Below, piece by piece: positions 34,226-43,668 of a stretch of 64,000 nucleotides of DNA (positions are counted from its first letter, which is position 1; every line of letters begins with the position of its first letter). The stretch comes from Gammaproteobacteria bacterium (GTDB lineage Bacteria > Pseudomonadota > Gammaproteobacteria > Xanthomonadales > SZUA-36). The notes beneath the pieces are model-generated. The model was not told the DNA's origin. It made no database searches and saw only the letters and a program-made list of their open reading frames with translations. The stretch covers positions 1 through 64,000 of the forward strand of contig JAJFLB010000012.1 in the NCBI GenBank assembly GCA_021772915.1, written 5' to 3'. Made by a program: the position numbers and the translations under genes.

Positions 34226-35959
34226 TTATCCTTTGATGCTGCGGGGCAACAACATCTGGTGACGCGGACAGATGGACGTCGGGTTTTGATAAGCGGCACC
34301 CACGAATGCTTGCAGGTAACCGCGCAGGTCTGGCAATTTTACAATCTCGTCAACCAGACCGTATTGCGCACAGTAATCTGGTTGTGAGTGATCGTGGTAA
34401 TGTTGCGCCAGCGCGTTCATTTTATCCACCACGGGTTGCAACGGCCGGCCGGCGTCTTTTTCTTTCAGTGCCCGCCGGGAATAAGTTGCCACAGCAGCGG
34501 TTTCACCGTGCATAACCGCAATTTCCGTGGCCGGTGTACCGAGGGTGAAAGCATTGTGACGGTTACCGGTGGGACCGCCCAGGACATAATGTGCCGCTGC
34601 ACTGCCTTTACGAAGCACCACCAGCATCATCGGCACGTCGGTCTGCTGGATGGAATAGATCAGTGATTGGCCCAGACCGAGTAATTCTGCTTTTTCAGCG
34701 AGATCGCCGACATCAATACCGGAAGTATCCTGGAACCAGATCACGGGGATTCTATCCCGACCGCACAAGGTCACAAACTCGTTCATTTTGATCAGACCCT
34801 GGCGGTAGAGTTTGCCGCCAATTCCCGGGTAATCGGCGTATTCAGGATAACCTTTACCGAGATAGCCCTGGCGATTGCCGATGCAGGCAACCAGCATCCC
34901 GTCGACCTTGCACAAACCCGTATACATTTCCGGGCCGTAATCCGGGCGAAATTCCATGTGCTCACTGCCATCGACAAGCCGTGCCAGAACTTCATCGAAG
35001 TTATAGACCTCTTTCTGATTGGCCGGCAGTATGGAATACAGGTCTTCAGCCGCAAATTCAGGTTCCTTGGGTGTGGCGACCCGAAAAAACTCGGGTTTGT
35101 AGGCGGCAGTCGCCAGCATGTACTCCTTGATCCCATCCAAAACACCCGTTTCTTCCTCGTAAACACGCGAGAAAAACCCCGTTGCATCATAGTGTGTCTC
35201 CACACTGCCTGGCGGACTGGCGCTGAATTCACGGGTCTTTTCGATGAGTTCTTCCAGTGCCTCCACGCTGAATCCACCCCTTGGCGCCATACCGGAAACG
35301 ATCCCCACACCGCCGACGGCAATATTGGCGTCTTTGTGGGCAATGAGTATGGTTGGACTGATACTCTGGTAACCCCCGCCCGCCGGATTGGTGCCGTAAA
35401 TGCCTGCCAAAATTGGAATGCCAGCCTGCTCGAGTTCTGCATGACGGAAGAACGGTGTGCCCGCACCGCGTCGATTGGCATAAAACTTCTCTTGCTCTGG
35501 CAATTTGGCGCCACTGCAGTTAACCAGCCACACCAGGGGGATGTTGAGACGCTGCGCCAAATCAGTCACCCGTAGAATGTTCTCCGACTGCCCGGGTAGC
35601 CAGGCCCCGGCCATGACCTTGTTGTCAAAGCCGATCACCACGGCCCAACGACCTTCGATTTTGGCCAGGCCATCCACCACATTGGTAGTGCCTTCAGTAT
35701 TGTCGGACGGGTTGTACATGCTGTGCAGGGGGTGCCAGGTACCGGGGTCAACCAGGTATTCGATCCGCTGGGCCACGGTCATTACCCCGCGCTGGTTTAT
35801 TTTTTCTGTCGGGAAGCCTGCAGCAGCAGCTTTCTCCTTGAGTTGCTCAATGTCTTTCTCGGTTTGCCTGAGTTGCTCGGAGCTTGTGGCCGCGCGTTTA
35901 ATACGTCCTTGCTTGAGCGTTTTGCCAAAACGCTCCATGTTTTCAAAATAGGGTTTCAT
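34226..35959 (-). CDS. gcdA: Glutaconyl-CoA decarboxylase alpha subunit (carboxyltransferase)
   Basis: Carboxyltransferase of 577 residues, the length of anaerobic GcdA. It has two crotonase-like halves: AGAWLPGQSENILRVTDLA, NRRGAGTPFFRHAELEQAGI and GIYGTNPAGGGYQSISPT in the first, and GGKLYRQGLIKMNEFVTLC, WFQDTSGIDVGDLAEKAELL and AAHYVLGGPTGNRHNAFTLG in the second. The whole protein follows Acidaminococcus GcdA almost motif by motif from memory, including the C-terminus AAYQNPTSICPRHQM. It moves the glutaconyl-CoA carboxylate to biotin, producing crotonyl-CoA. First gene of the operon. Confidence 0.92.
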   Translation of the reverse strand: MKPYFENMERFGKTLKQGRIKRAATSSEQLRQTEKDIEQLKEKAAAAGFPTEKINQRGVMTVAQRIEYLVDPGTWHPLHSMYNPSDNTEGTTNVVDGLAKIEGRWAVVIGFDNKVMAGAWLPGQSENILRVTDLAQRLNIPLVWLVNCSGAKLPEQEKFYANRRGAGTPFFRHAELEQAGIPILAGIYGTNPAGGGYQSISPTILIAHKDANIAVGGVGIVSGMAPRGGFSVEALEELIEKTREFSASPPGSVETHYDATGFFSRVYEEETGVLDGIKEYMLATAAYKPEFFRVATPKEPEFAAEDLYSILPANQKEVYNFDEVLARLVDGSEHMEFRPDYGPEMYTGLCKVDGMLVACIGNRQGYLGKGYPEYADYPGIGGKLYRQGLIKMNEFVTLCGRDRIPVIWFQDTSGIDVGDLAEKAELLGLGQSLIYSIQQTDVPMMLVVLRKGSAAAHYVLGGPTGNRHNAFTLGTPATEIAVMHGETAAVATYSRRALKEKDAGRPLQPVVDKMNALAQHYHDHSQPDYCAQYGLVDEIVKLPDLRGYLQAFVGAAYQNPTSICPRHQMLLPRSIKG

Positions 35960-36384
35960 TCAGTTTGGTTCCCGGACAAGTAAGTCTGACAAACGCTAGT
36001 ACCACAGACGCACCTGACGATGGCTGCTCCCTGAATCCGATAGTATCAAACTTGGGATCGACAGTGGAAAGAAACGACGGGTGCGATACAAAAAACTGAA
36101 TGAGAATCAGTACGGTAGCAAGATCGAGCTATAATCTGGAATCGTATGCGCACACAGGACCAGAGCAACCGAGAAACCGCTTGTCATCCATTATGTTGAG
36201 GAATACTCTTGTAAGCGATCTGTCAATCTTATAGCGCAGCGGATGGCAGAACGTGACCTCGCTGATCCAGCTTTGTAGAGTTGACAGAGCACTGGCTTCA
36301 GACGGTAAAAACTGTCGAGTGATATGTGTTGCCTGACACCGTCTGAGTTACGGACTGTTTGCGAGTGAATAAGGAGAACGCTGC
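35960..36384. other. 425-base divergent intergenic region between the gcd operon and the secreted-protein locus
   Basis: No protein or RNA gene recognised. It must hold the promoters of both operons. On the plus strand TATAAT occurs at 36130-36135 without a good -35. TTGACA occurs at 36281-36286 with only taaaaa at 36306 (19-base spacer) as partner. AAGGAG at 36371-36376 is the ribosome site of the lipoprotein. Promoter calls here are weak. Confidence 0.35.
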
Positions 36385-36534
36385 ATGAACTATTCCCGGA
36401 AATCGATGACGCTGCCCCGTCTTCTCTGTTGTTTTTTGGTACTGCCATTGTTCTTGGGTTGTGCTGCGGGTCCAGGTCAGGTGGTTACGGCCGATCCGGT
36501 AGTCCTTGAGGAAGAGTCAGAGGACGAGGGTTAG
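36385..36534 (+). CDS. 49-residue lipoprotein, first gene of the secreted-protein locus
   Basis: ATG 36385 with AAGGAG nine bases upstream. The product is a type II signal peptide (LLCCFLVLPLFLGC, lipidated Cys near residue 26). A 23-residue acidic mature part, AAGPGQVVTADPVVLEEESEDEG, is described here only by its ends (AAGPGQ to SEDEG). No Asp at +2, so outer-membrane sorting by Lol is expected. It has no recognised family. It precedes a run of five larger exported proteins on the same strand. Confidence 0.6.
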   Translation: MNYSRKSMTLPRLLCCFLVLPLFLGCAAGPGQVVTADPVVLEEESEDEG

Positions 36535-36651
36535 GACAGCAATCTGCCCGACCCAACATGATCCACTCGGTAACAGCTCCATGCGTTACTCTACCTCCCA
36601 CGTCCATGTGGTCGTGTAGAAATGCCCACAGGCTGAAAGACGGGAAGCATC

Positions 36652-37680
36652 ATGCTTGATTCCCGAACTGGCCGGGTTGCTTCAGGCACAAATACGTCAA
36701 CCAAGCTTTGGTTCCAGCGAGCCTTGATTGTACTGTGCATGGGTGGGTTCATGTGGGCCCCGGTTGTGTCTGCAGCGCGAGGTAACCCAGATGTATTTTT
36801 AGCCGAGCTGAACGAACGTTGGGCCGGTGCGCGTTGCAGGATTCGTATCAGTGTGCCGCTGAAAAAGGGCAAAGGCTCAAACGGGTGGACGAAAAGCGTC
36901 TGGGTGATGCCGCAAACACAATGGAAGTTCAAGAGCAGGAACGTCGCAGCCCTGTTTTGGGTCTCGGATCGAACGGCCTTTCCTGCAGCGCGGATCCTTC
37001 CTGGTACAAGTTTCGTCGTTGAGGGTTGGTCTTTCGACGATAAACGCAAGCGAAAAGGTCTGGGTCTTAATCTGCGTTTGGCGGACGAACCGGTCAAGGT
37101 CCGCATGTCCCTCCACAACGTCATGGGCAAGGATCCGGGAAGCGCTGATCTCAAGACAATGGAGCGCTGGGCCAGGATTGATTTATTCAAGATCAAGACA
37201 GCAGATGAAATGTTGAGCAAACCGAAACCGTCCCCAGGCAAGGTCAAGAGCCCTGTCTCAAGCTCTTCTCCTACTGCTGTGGCAGCACCCAACTGGTCGG
37301 CTACGGCAAACTCCTCTCAGCAGGGCCTCGGGTCTGTACAACTCAAATTATTTGGCGTTTCGGTGGAGCCAAATCGCGTCAGGCCCGGCAGTTCGATCAA
37401 GCTGATGGTCACCTATCGTGTGGAGGGCAAGGGTGGCGGTGTTACCCAGGTAAACGAGCGACGTTCGATCATACACGAGGGCAGGCTCCTTACCAGTCTT
37501 GAGGCGAGTATGAGTCGTGCCGTGGGTACCCATCAGTCGAGCCAGCCCCTGAGTGTGCCCCACGACATTGAGCCCGGGCTCTACGAGCTGAGTGTCGACC
37601 TTGAGACCATGGGATCCCGTTCGACACAGACGGCGCTTTTCCAGGTGCTATCCAGAACCAGCGCGTCGCAGCAACGCTGA
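36652..37680 (+). CDS. Exported protein of unknown function with C-terminal Ig-like domain
   Basis: 342 residues. A signal peptide with a long n-region ends near VVSAARG (about residue 42). The first domain (about 45-180) is strand-rich: GARCRIRISVPLKKG, SVWVMPQTQWKFKSRN, SFVVEGWSFDDKRK and VKVRMSLHNVMG. A Ser/Pro-rich linker (about 195-225) follows. A C-terminal domain (about 227-333) with VSVEPNRVRPGSSIKLMVTY and IEPGLYELSVDLETMG looks like an Ig/CARDB-type fold. I know no family for the first domain. Seventeen bases separate it from the next gene. Confidence 0.65.
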   Translation: MLDSRTGRVASGTNTSTKLWFQRALIVLCMGGFMWAPVVSAARGNPDVFLAELNERWAGARCRIRISVPLKKGKGSNGWTKSVWVMPQTQWKFKSRNVAALFWVSDRTAFPAARILPGTSFVVEGWSFDDKRKRKGLGLNLRLADEPVKVRMSLHNVMGKDPGSADLKTMERWARIDLFKIKTADEMLSKPKPSPGKVKSPVSSSSPTAVAAPNWSATANSSQQGLGSVQLKLFGVSVEPNRVRPGSSIKLMVTYRVEGKGGGVTQVNERRSIIHEGRLLTSLEASMSRAVGTHQSSQPLSVPHDIEPGLYELSVDLETMGSRSTQTALFQVLSRTSASQQR

Positions 37681-37696
37681 CTTTGCAGGTGATCTA

Positions 37697-38743
37697 ATGT
37701 TACCTTGTAATCCCATAAGAAGAGCGTCTACCCAGCCAGGCCTAGTGCTCGCCGTGAGCGCTGTTGCGGTACTGCTTTTGAGCGTCGTAGCCAAACCCGT
37801 CCTGGCGGCCGAGTGGTATGTACTCTGTGAACTGACAACGGGGCAGGTAACCATCGCCCAAAGTCTTGATGAAGAGATTCATCGTATGATGGAAGGACCC
37901 TTCCCCGGTAAACGTACGGCCTCAATCTGGTTGCAGGAGAGCTGTCCCCAAAAGAGTTGCAACTCATTGGGCCGATGCGGTGGTCGGGAATCGGCGTACG
38001 GTGCATCGTCTTCCCGGGGTGGCTGGGTGGCAGGCGAAGTCACTTCGGTGGTTATTGACAGTTCGCAAGAGGGTGTCGTCACGCCGGGTACCCGTGTCGT
38101 GCCTGCTCCTGAAACGAGACTTGCGGGCCCCGGGGAGGCTGATCTTTCGCCATTGATTGATACAGCCATGGCCGCAGCCAAAGGCTGTAATTTTGCGGCG
38201 GCCCTGGCAAGTATTGAGCAGATCAGGAACTTCGACCCCGGGCATTCTTGGTACCTGGCCAACCACAGTAAGCTGGAGGATCTTTCGCGACGTCAAAAAA
38301 AAACGGAGCAACTTGTATGGCAGGCGAGTTCCGCATTGTCTTCCGAAGACCTTGATGGTGCCAGGGAAATGGCGGTCGCAGCTGCCGGTACGGCGGTGAG
38401 TTGTCAGAGCCAGGCGGTGTCCCAACTATTGGCAGGAATCGACACCGCCATCGACCAACGCCGCAGGGCACGCGACGCTTCCCGGCGGCGGGCTGCTGCG
38501 GCGTTGTTGCCGGGCCTGATAGACTTGTCGCGCGCGGTTAGCGGTGGCAAAGGGTCAGCCTCGGTAACAACATTAACCCCTTCCCGCACGGCTACCTCAC
38601 CTGCAGTCTCGACACCAGGTTTGAACTCCGATTCCTGTGCTTATAAGTTCGTCTACAGGAACAAGTGGAATACAGAGCCAGTTTGTACCTGTGCCGGATA
38701 TTCTTTCGATGCACGGAAGTTCCAATGCACCAGGATGCGATAA
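37697..38743 (+). CDS. Exported helical-repeat protein with C-terminal cysteine module
   Basis: 348 residues. The signal peptide covers about 1-38 (LVLAVSAVAVLLLSVVAKPVLA). An N-terminal part has four close cysteines (ESCPQKSCNSLGRCGG). A central helical region, about 155-270, contains TPR-like pairs (AAALASIEQIRNFDPGHSWYL). The last 38 residues form a module C-x(16)-C-x-C-x(11)-C (SCAYKF...VCTCAGYSFDARKFQCTR). This module resembles two in the 43669-46788 product. ATG 37697 is chosen because the signal peptide begins there; the in-frame 37592 start overlaps the previous gene. Confidence 0.65.
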   Translation: MLPCNPIRRASTQPGLVLAVSAVAVLLLSVVAKPVLAAEWYVLCELTTGQVTIAQSLDEEIHRMMEGPFPGKRTASIWLQESCPQKSCNSLGRCGGRESAYGASSSRGGWVAGEVTSVVIDSSQEGVVTPGTRVVPAPETRLAGPGEADLSPLIDTAMAAAKGCNFAAALASIEQIRNFDPGHSWYLANHSKLEDLSRRQKKTEQLVWQASSALSSEDLDGAREMAVAAAGTAVSCQSQAVSQLLAGIDTAIDQRRRARDASRRRAAAALLPGLIDLSRAVSGGKGSASVTTLTPSRTATSPAVSTPGLNSDSCAYKFVYRNKWNTEPVCTCAGYSFDARKFQCTRMR

Positions 38744-38865
38744 CCCAAACACAAACAACAGGCAAAATACATCCTTGAGAATCGTGTAAAGCAGGACAGC
38801 AAAGACCAAAAAATGGCCTTCCAACAGACCGATAATCAAACCAGGCTGTCCTTTTTGCAGTGGCA

Positions 38866-39942
38866 ATGATGACGAAGCATGCGGTTCTGCGTTTTCTTTA
38901 TCTGGTCATGGGTTGCACGCTCTTATCACCCGTAGCAGGCCTTGGCGATCTAACCGTTGTAAGGGAAGTTGTGATTACACCCAGAAGCGTCAATGCGTCC
39001 GCAAACATTGGCTCGGTAAACAGTTCTCCAAACATACGTCTGGATACAGCAAATATCGATATTCAAGTGGGGGCTCCCGATGTATCCGGCAAAAGCAAAG
39101 ACAGCTGGAGTCCCATTTTCCTGGTTGTCCGGGGTAATTTCGCACTTGTAAACCAATCCACCGAAGAGCTCCAACTAACAGTGGGTTTTCCGGTCAGCAA
39201 TTCCGAGTATTCGGCGTATGATCTTGCCACCTTCCGGGTGTTAACTGATGGAGCAATTCGCGAAGTATTCAGCCGCGTAAGTGGATACCCCAGACGCATC
39301 AGGCACGAGTATATTTCCGGAGAGTTGGGGCCTGACGAATCACGACCACCAGCCGAAATTGACCGGGAGACGGTACATTTGTTTGGAAAACAGCTGATGG
39401 GTAAGGATTCATTCCAGAATCTAATGGTATGGCAAGAGACTTTTGCCCCCAAGCAGCACAAGAACGTGGAGGTCATGTATGAGATAACGATACCACTACA
39501 AAACACGGATGTGGTCCGTGAAAAAGTGACTGGAAATCACAAGGGAATTTGGCCCCAGGAAGCCAATACTATTCCTGTGGATTTCCTGAGTGAATTAGAT
39601 TCAGGCGCTTACTATTTCTTTGATTACTATCTCACCAGTGGGGCGTCCTGGGCCGGCCCCATCAGCTTTGAAGACATAAGCCTGAAATTTGATTCCTGGT
39701 GGCAGGATCTGGAGTTTCATTCAACCATAAAACAGGGACGGATTAGCTGGTCCAATACCACGCTTTATCCGGGTATTCCTACAGTTGCCTATTACTCACT
39801 TCGGGATGTTGAACCCACAGAGAACGTATATTTTGCGATTCGACCCGGGAAAAACAACAAACCCCGGGCACTACACCCAGACCATGATTATGTGGTCCCG
39901 GAGGGAGATCGGCAGGCAACAGAGGGTTTGTTGAAAGAATGA
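38866..39942 (+). CDS. Exported strand-rich protein, possibly DUF4424-like
   Basis: 358 residues. Signal peptide about 1-27 (FLYLVMGCTLLSPVAGLGD). The mature part begins with interface-like strands (ANIDIQVGAPDV), then FALVNQSTEELQLTVGFPVSN and MVWQETFAPKQHKNVEVMYE. Near the end is YFFDYYLTSGASWAGPISFE. The pairing of a fluffy N-terminal sandwich with a Tyr/Trp-rich DYYLTSGxxW motif recalls DUF4424-type exported proteins, but I could not verify this. The stop overlaps the start of the large hydrolase gene by four bases. Confidence 0.6.
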   Translation: MMTKHAVLRFLYLVMGCTLLSPVAGLGDLTVVREVVITPRSVNASANIGSVNSSPNIRLDTANIDIQVGAPDVSGKSKDSWSPIFLVVRGNFALVNQSTEELQLTVGFPVSNSEYSAYDLATFRVLTDGAIREVFSRVSGYPRRIRHEYISGELGPDESRPPAEIDRETVHLFGKQLMGKDSFQNLMVWQETFAPKQHKNVEVMYEITIPLQNTDVVREKVTGNHKGIWPQEANTIPVDFLSELDSGAYYFFDYYLTSGASWAGPISFEDISLKFDSWWQDLEFHSTIKQGRISWSNTTLYPGIPTVAYYSLRDVEPTENVYFAIRPGKNNKPRALHPDHDYVVPEGDRQATEGLLKE

Positions 39943-42900
39943 TAAACCTTAGTAAATGTGTTTCCGTTTCTTGGGTAATCGGATTGTCTCTTGCCCTCCT
40001 GAGTTCCTTTGTGGGTGCGATAGAACCAGGGGTCACGGGGGCGGAGCTGGTCTGCCCTGCACCCACCGAGGGGGAGCGTTCAGAAGGTGACGGGCCGGAT
40101 TCGCCCGACTCCGGTGGCGGGAAAAGATTACCTGCCGTGAGGGTAAATTCCATCGCCTTTGAGGCAAGGATAAGAGACGGCAATCCATTGTATCTGCCCG
40201 GAAATGAGAATGCCTGGAACCGGGGCAAAGACGTATACCCCACACTGGTCGGTCCGGTTTCCGTCGATGAATTGGACTACAGCCAGCTTGCGGATCTTGA
40301 AGCAGAACGGATCGGGGTAGCCGCCGATGGTGTGAGCCAACTCATTATCGTGCTGGAGGCCAGTGTTGCAGGAACTTTCGGAACCACATTTTCGTCAGAT
40401 TCCCGCAAGGACGGCACACTTTATCTATTGGGGTCCGATACAACCTGCAAGGTCGAAGAAGCCCATTTTATGGTTGCGCTCTACACCGCACCCGAAGAAT
40501 TCGGCCCGGGTTCCGGACAGAAGGTACCCACCCAGGTGGTCGGTGGGGTAGAGGCCAGGACGCTGGAAGTGGGCTTCACTTTCAGTCCCAAAAATGGTGC
40601 GGGGCAGTTGCATAAAACCGTGGATCTTAAGCTTGTGCGGCCACCGGTTGTGCTGGTTCACGGTTTCGGCGATGAGCCCATTAACGCGTGGATGACGCCC
40701 ATTTCGGTTGGTATGAGCCTTAATTCATATCTCAGGAACAAGGGGCTTTTGCCTTTCCTGGTTGATTACGAGGCATCCAACGGCCGGGGTTATTTGGGCG
40801 GTGGCAAGAGTTCCTTCCGTGACAACCGGTTCGTCGTCTGGACCGGCCACAGCGCCAACCGACTCACCACCTTCGCCGGCAATGCCCCGGAGAGTGCCCT
40901 TGACACGATCGAAAACGCCGGCCAGCAAGCCTACGTGGGTGGTATCCGGCAGGCACTGGCCTACTATCGCGAGGAACTCGAAGTCGCGGTGACCCGGGCT
41001 GATGTGATCGGTCACAGCATGGGCGGACTGCTGCCGCGTGTATATGCAGCAGACAAGCTGCCAGCCGGAGTTTCCCAATGGACCACGGCAGACACTTCCG
41101 ACGATGCGAACCCGGCAACTGCCTACAATAAACGCTACAGACGCCCTGACAATTTTCAGGCAGGAGACATAAACCGGCTGGTAACACTTAATACACCCCA
41201 CGACGGCAGCGAACAGCTAAGGGTCTTTGAGCAACTGACCAAAGAAGGAGGTTTTGGCCCGAGATGGGCAAGTGTCTATAAAACGGTGGCCGACGGAATT
41301 GCTTTCGTTGCCCGGGTAAGGGCCAGCTCCATGGCTATGCAGGGCTTGAAGACTGACAGTCGGGCACTCCAGCTTATCGGCGAAACAAGGGTGAATAGCC
41401 ATGTCATCGTAGGTGTAACCAGACCGGGTGGGCAGGAGGATTTGTTCTACGACCCCGGTCGCTCCTACATGCTGGTGCTGGAGGCGGTCGGGGCATTGTT
41501 CTACTGGTTTCCGGACGAACTTGAAACATACCTTGAGCGAGTTGGTGCGGAATACACCGACCCGGTATTGCAACAAAAGTTCCTGGAGGCGCGACGCAAC
41601 CTGGAAGGTCTGATCGATTCGGAATGGATGTACTGGAACAAAGTGAGGGGAGAGGAGGGATTCCTGCGCTCCACCGCAGGTTCGCTATTGGCCGGTGGGG
41701 AACACAGCATGACCGCGACTGTACCCTACGTATTTCTCGAAGCTTTGCGTTCGTTCATGTTTCGTTTCGACAAGAATGACTCAACGGTGCGTCTGGACAG
41801 CCAACTGGGGGGGCTTGATCTGGACAATCGCGCAGACAGAAACTTCATCACCTACATTGACATAGAGGCGACTGCAAAACCAGAGCCGGATATCAAGGAA
41901 AGCGTGCTGCACAGCCAGGCACCACGCTATATGCGGATTCAGCGAAGAATCGTCGATCTGCTCAAGTCCGATCCGCTTGAACCAACGCGCTTTCGCGAAT
42001 CCCTTCCTCCGGCGGGTCAGAAAATGAAGCAACGTGAGCCCGCGATTACAGGTCTCAACTGGCGTCTGACCGGCGATTTCGCGCGTAAGTGGTCCGGTAT
42101 GGTATTTAAACACGCCGATGCCTACCTGGAGGTTGCCAGGCAAGATAAAGTCATCATAATGACACGCCCCGTGAACCCGGATTCTACTTCGCTGGTAATC
42201 CGGGGGGCGGCTACCAAGTCGATGAATGTCAAGGGCAAAAGTTCAAACTGGGGGCCTCAGAAAGGTTACATTCCGGCTGACCAGACCTATAGCAAATTAT
42301 GGAGAACGGCCACGCTGGGACGAGCAGAAGAGTTTAGCAATTACACCAAGCAAACCCAGGAAATGCTCCTTGGCGAAAAAACGGTGTACAAGATCACCGC
42401 GGATTTGCTGGATGCTTACATACCCCGAGGGGACGACAATAAGGTTAACGATCCAATCGCCGTCAAAAAGTCTTTGCAGCACAGCATCCAGGGCAATATC
42501 TACACCGTTTGGGCGAAACCGGGAACCAATCCGAAAAGCGGTGATGCCGAGGAATGGGTTGAGACTGAGAACGCGGAGCGGTGGGTTTTCCTGTGCAAGG
42601 AGGAGGCGGGTGGTCGTGGTGAAACCCCCGAGCCCTGCACCTGCCCCCAATGGTTTGACTGGAGAACCAATGGCGAAGAGTTCGATAAGGAAGTTATACC
42701 GCACAGAGAGGCTGAGTTTCCCAGCCCTGACGCATGTGGGTCGCTTAGCCCACTCGAAGTTCTGGCGGACAATGCGCATCCCACCGAAAACTATCTCACC
42801 GCAGATTATGATTTGTTGACCCTTGGATTTTTTTGCCCTCCTGAGCGGTTGGGATCGGCGCCCTGTTTGGGTGCTTTAACGAAAGCGGATGGCCCTGGTA

Positions 42901-43655
42901 ATGAGTGTCCGGTTTCCAAACAGTTTGTCAACGCCTACCCAGGCAGTTTATGGAAGCCACCCTCACCGTTGCCTTGCTATGATAAGGCGAAAGGTCTTAT
43001 CACCAGGGCACAGATGGAGGTGCTCAACAAGATCAACAAAACGGTCCAGACGATCGGCAGGTATAACGACGGAAATGTCAGTCACCACGGACCCGAAAGT
43101 CAGTTTTTCAAATCGCCATATGTCGACTACCCGATCATCGTTTTCGACCCTGGTGTCCCGGACAAGACTTCCGGGATGCGGGATGGCACCGCAGAAATTA
43201 TTGCAATTCCGGAGGGCCCGCCCGGGTTCCGTGACGTCCATTTGAAACGCTACTTCCTGAGCAAGATCAGGCAGGGGTTCTGGCTTTATCCGAATCCCTA
43301 CGGTACGGCGAATTGGCATTGGCGAACCTGGCCCCTGAGGGGTGGAGAGTTTTACGGCTGGAGGGAGGAAGACGACAGCGAAGTTCCACAGGGAAAGTCA
43401 ACGGCAGAGATCAAGCAGCCGCTGTGTGTGGCGCAGGAGGTAGAGCGGCGCCGCAGGGAGAGGGAGATACGTAACCGCGAGGCACAGGCATCCCGCTCTG
43501 CTGCGGAAATTGGAGGCAAGCTGGGGGTGTCGAGGGCGACAGTGCTCCAAAAATTTGATGAGCACGGTTGGGTCATACCCGCCCTGGCACGCAGGGCACT
43601 GGAGCCTGAAGTGGTTGAGTGCAATCCGCCAGATGGCTGTGTTTGCACCGAGTGA
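39939..43655 (+). CDS. Very large exported alpha/beta hydrolase (PGAP1/lipase-like core)
   Basis: 1238 residues. Signal peptide about 1-28. A strand-rich N-terminal region (about 65-230) precedes an alpha/beta hydrolase core. That core has VVLVHGFGDEPINAW at about 237-251, nucleophile elbow VIGHSMGGLLPRVYA near Ser359 and LNTPHDGSEQL near 417. The catalytic His may be in AGGEHSMTATVPY near 586. Such cores occur in PGAP1-like and triacylglycerol lipases. The following 600 residues match nothing I recognise and contain a CTCPQWFD motif. Near the C-terminus AAEIGGKLGVSRATVLQKF looks like a helix-turn-helix, odd in an exported protein. Coupled to the upstream gene by ATGA. Confidence 0.7.
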   Translation: MINLSKCVSVSWVIGLSLALLSSFVGAIEPGVTGAELVCPAPTEGERSEGDGPDSPDSGGGKRLPAVRVNSIAFEARIRDGNPLYLPGNENAWNRGKDVYPTLVGPVSVDELDYSQLADLEAERIGVAADGVSQLIIVLEASVAGTFGTTFSSDSRKDGTLYLLGSDTTCKVEEAHFMVALYTAPEEFGPGSGQKVPTQVVGGVEARTLEVGFTFSPKNGAGQLHKTVDLKLVRPPVVLVHGFGDEPINAWMTPISVGMSLNSYLRNKGLLPFLVDYEASNGRGYLGGGKSSFRDNRFVVWTGHSANRLTTFAGNAPESALDTIENAGQQAYVGGIRQALAYYREELEVAVTRADVIGHSMGGLLPRVYAADKLPAGVSQWTTADTSDDANPATAYNKRYRRPDNFQAGDINRLVTLNTPHDGSEQLRVFEQLTKEGGFGPRWASVYKTVADGIAFVARVRASSMAMQGLKTDSRALQLIGETRVNSHVIVGVTRPGGQEDLFYDPGRSYMLVLEAVGALFYWFPDELETYLERVGAEYTDPVLQQKFLEARRNLEGLIDSEWMYWNKVRGEEGFLRSTAGSLLAGGEHSMTATVPYVFLEALRSFMFRFDKNDSTVRLDSQLGGLDLDNRADRNFITYIDIEATAKPEPDIKESVLHSQAPRYMRIQRRIVDLLKSDPLEPTRFRESLPPAGQKMKQREPAITGLNWRLTGDFARKWSGMVFKHADAYLEVARQDKVIIMTRPVNPDSTSLVIRGAATKSMNVKGKSSNWGPQKGYIPADQTYSKLWRTATLGRAEEFSNYTKQTQEMLLGEKTVYKITADLLDAYIPRGDDNKVNDPIAVKKSLQHSIQGNIYTVWAKPGTNPKSGDAEEWVETENAERWVFLCKEEAGGRGETPEPCTCPQWFDWRTNGEEFDKEVIPHREAEFPSPDACGSLSPLEVLADNAHPTENYLTADYDLLTLGFFCPPERLGSAPCLGALTKADGPGNECPVSKQFVNAYPGSLWKPPSPLPCYDKAKGLITRAQMEVLNKINKTVQTIGRYNDGNVSHHGPESQFFKSPYVDYPIIVFDPGVPDKTSGMRDGTAEIIAIPEGPPGFRDVHLKRYFLSKIRQGFWLYPNPYGTANWHWRTWPLRGGEFYGWREEDDSEVPQGKSTAEIKQPLCVAQEVERRRREREIRNREAQASRSAAEIGGKLGVSRATVLQKFDEHGWVIPALARRALEPEVVECNPPDGCVCTE

Positions 43656-43668
43656 GGGTGCTGACGGG

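Noticed and set aside
36281-36311. TTGACA with taaaaa as promoter of the secreted-protein locus
   Set aside because: 19-base spacer and poor -10; kept only as a remark in the intergenic entry.
43510-43668. Extension of the PASTA protein into the hydrolase gene
   Set aside because: It overlaps coding sequence in another frame, and the signal peptide begins at 43669.
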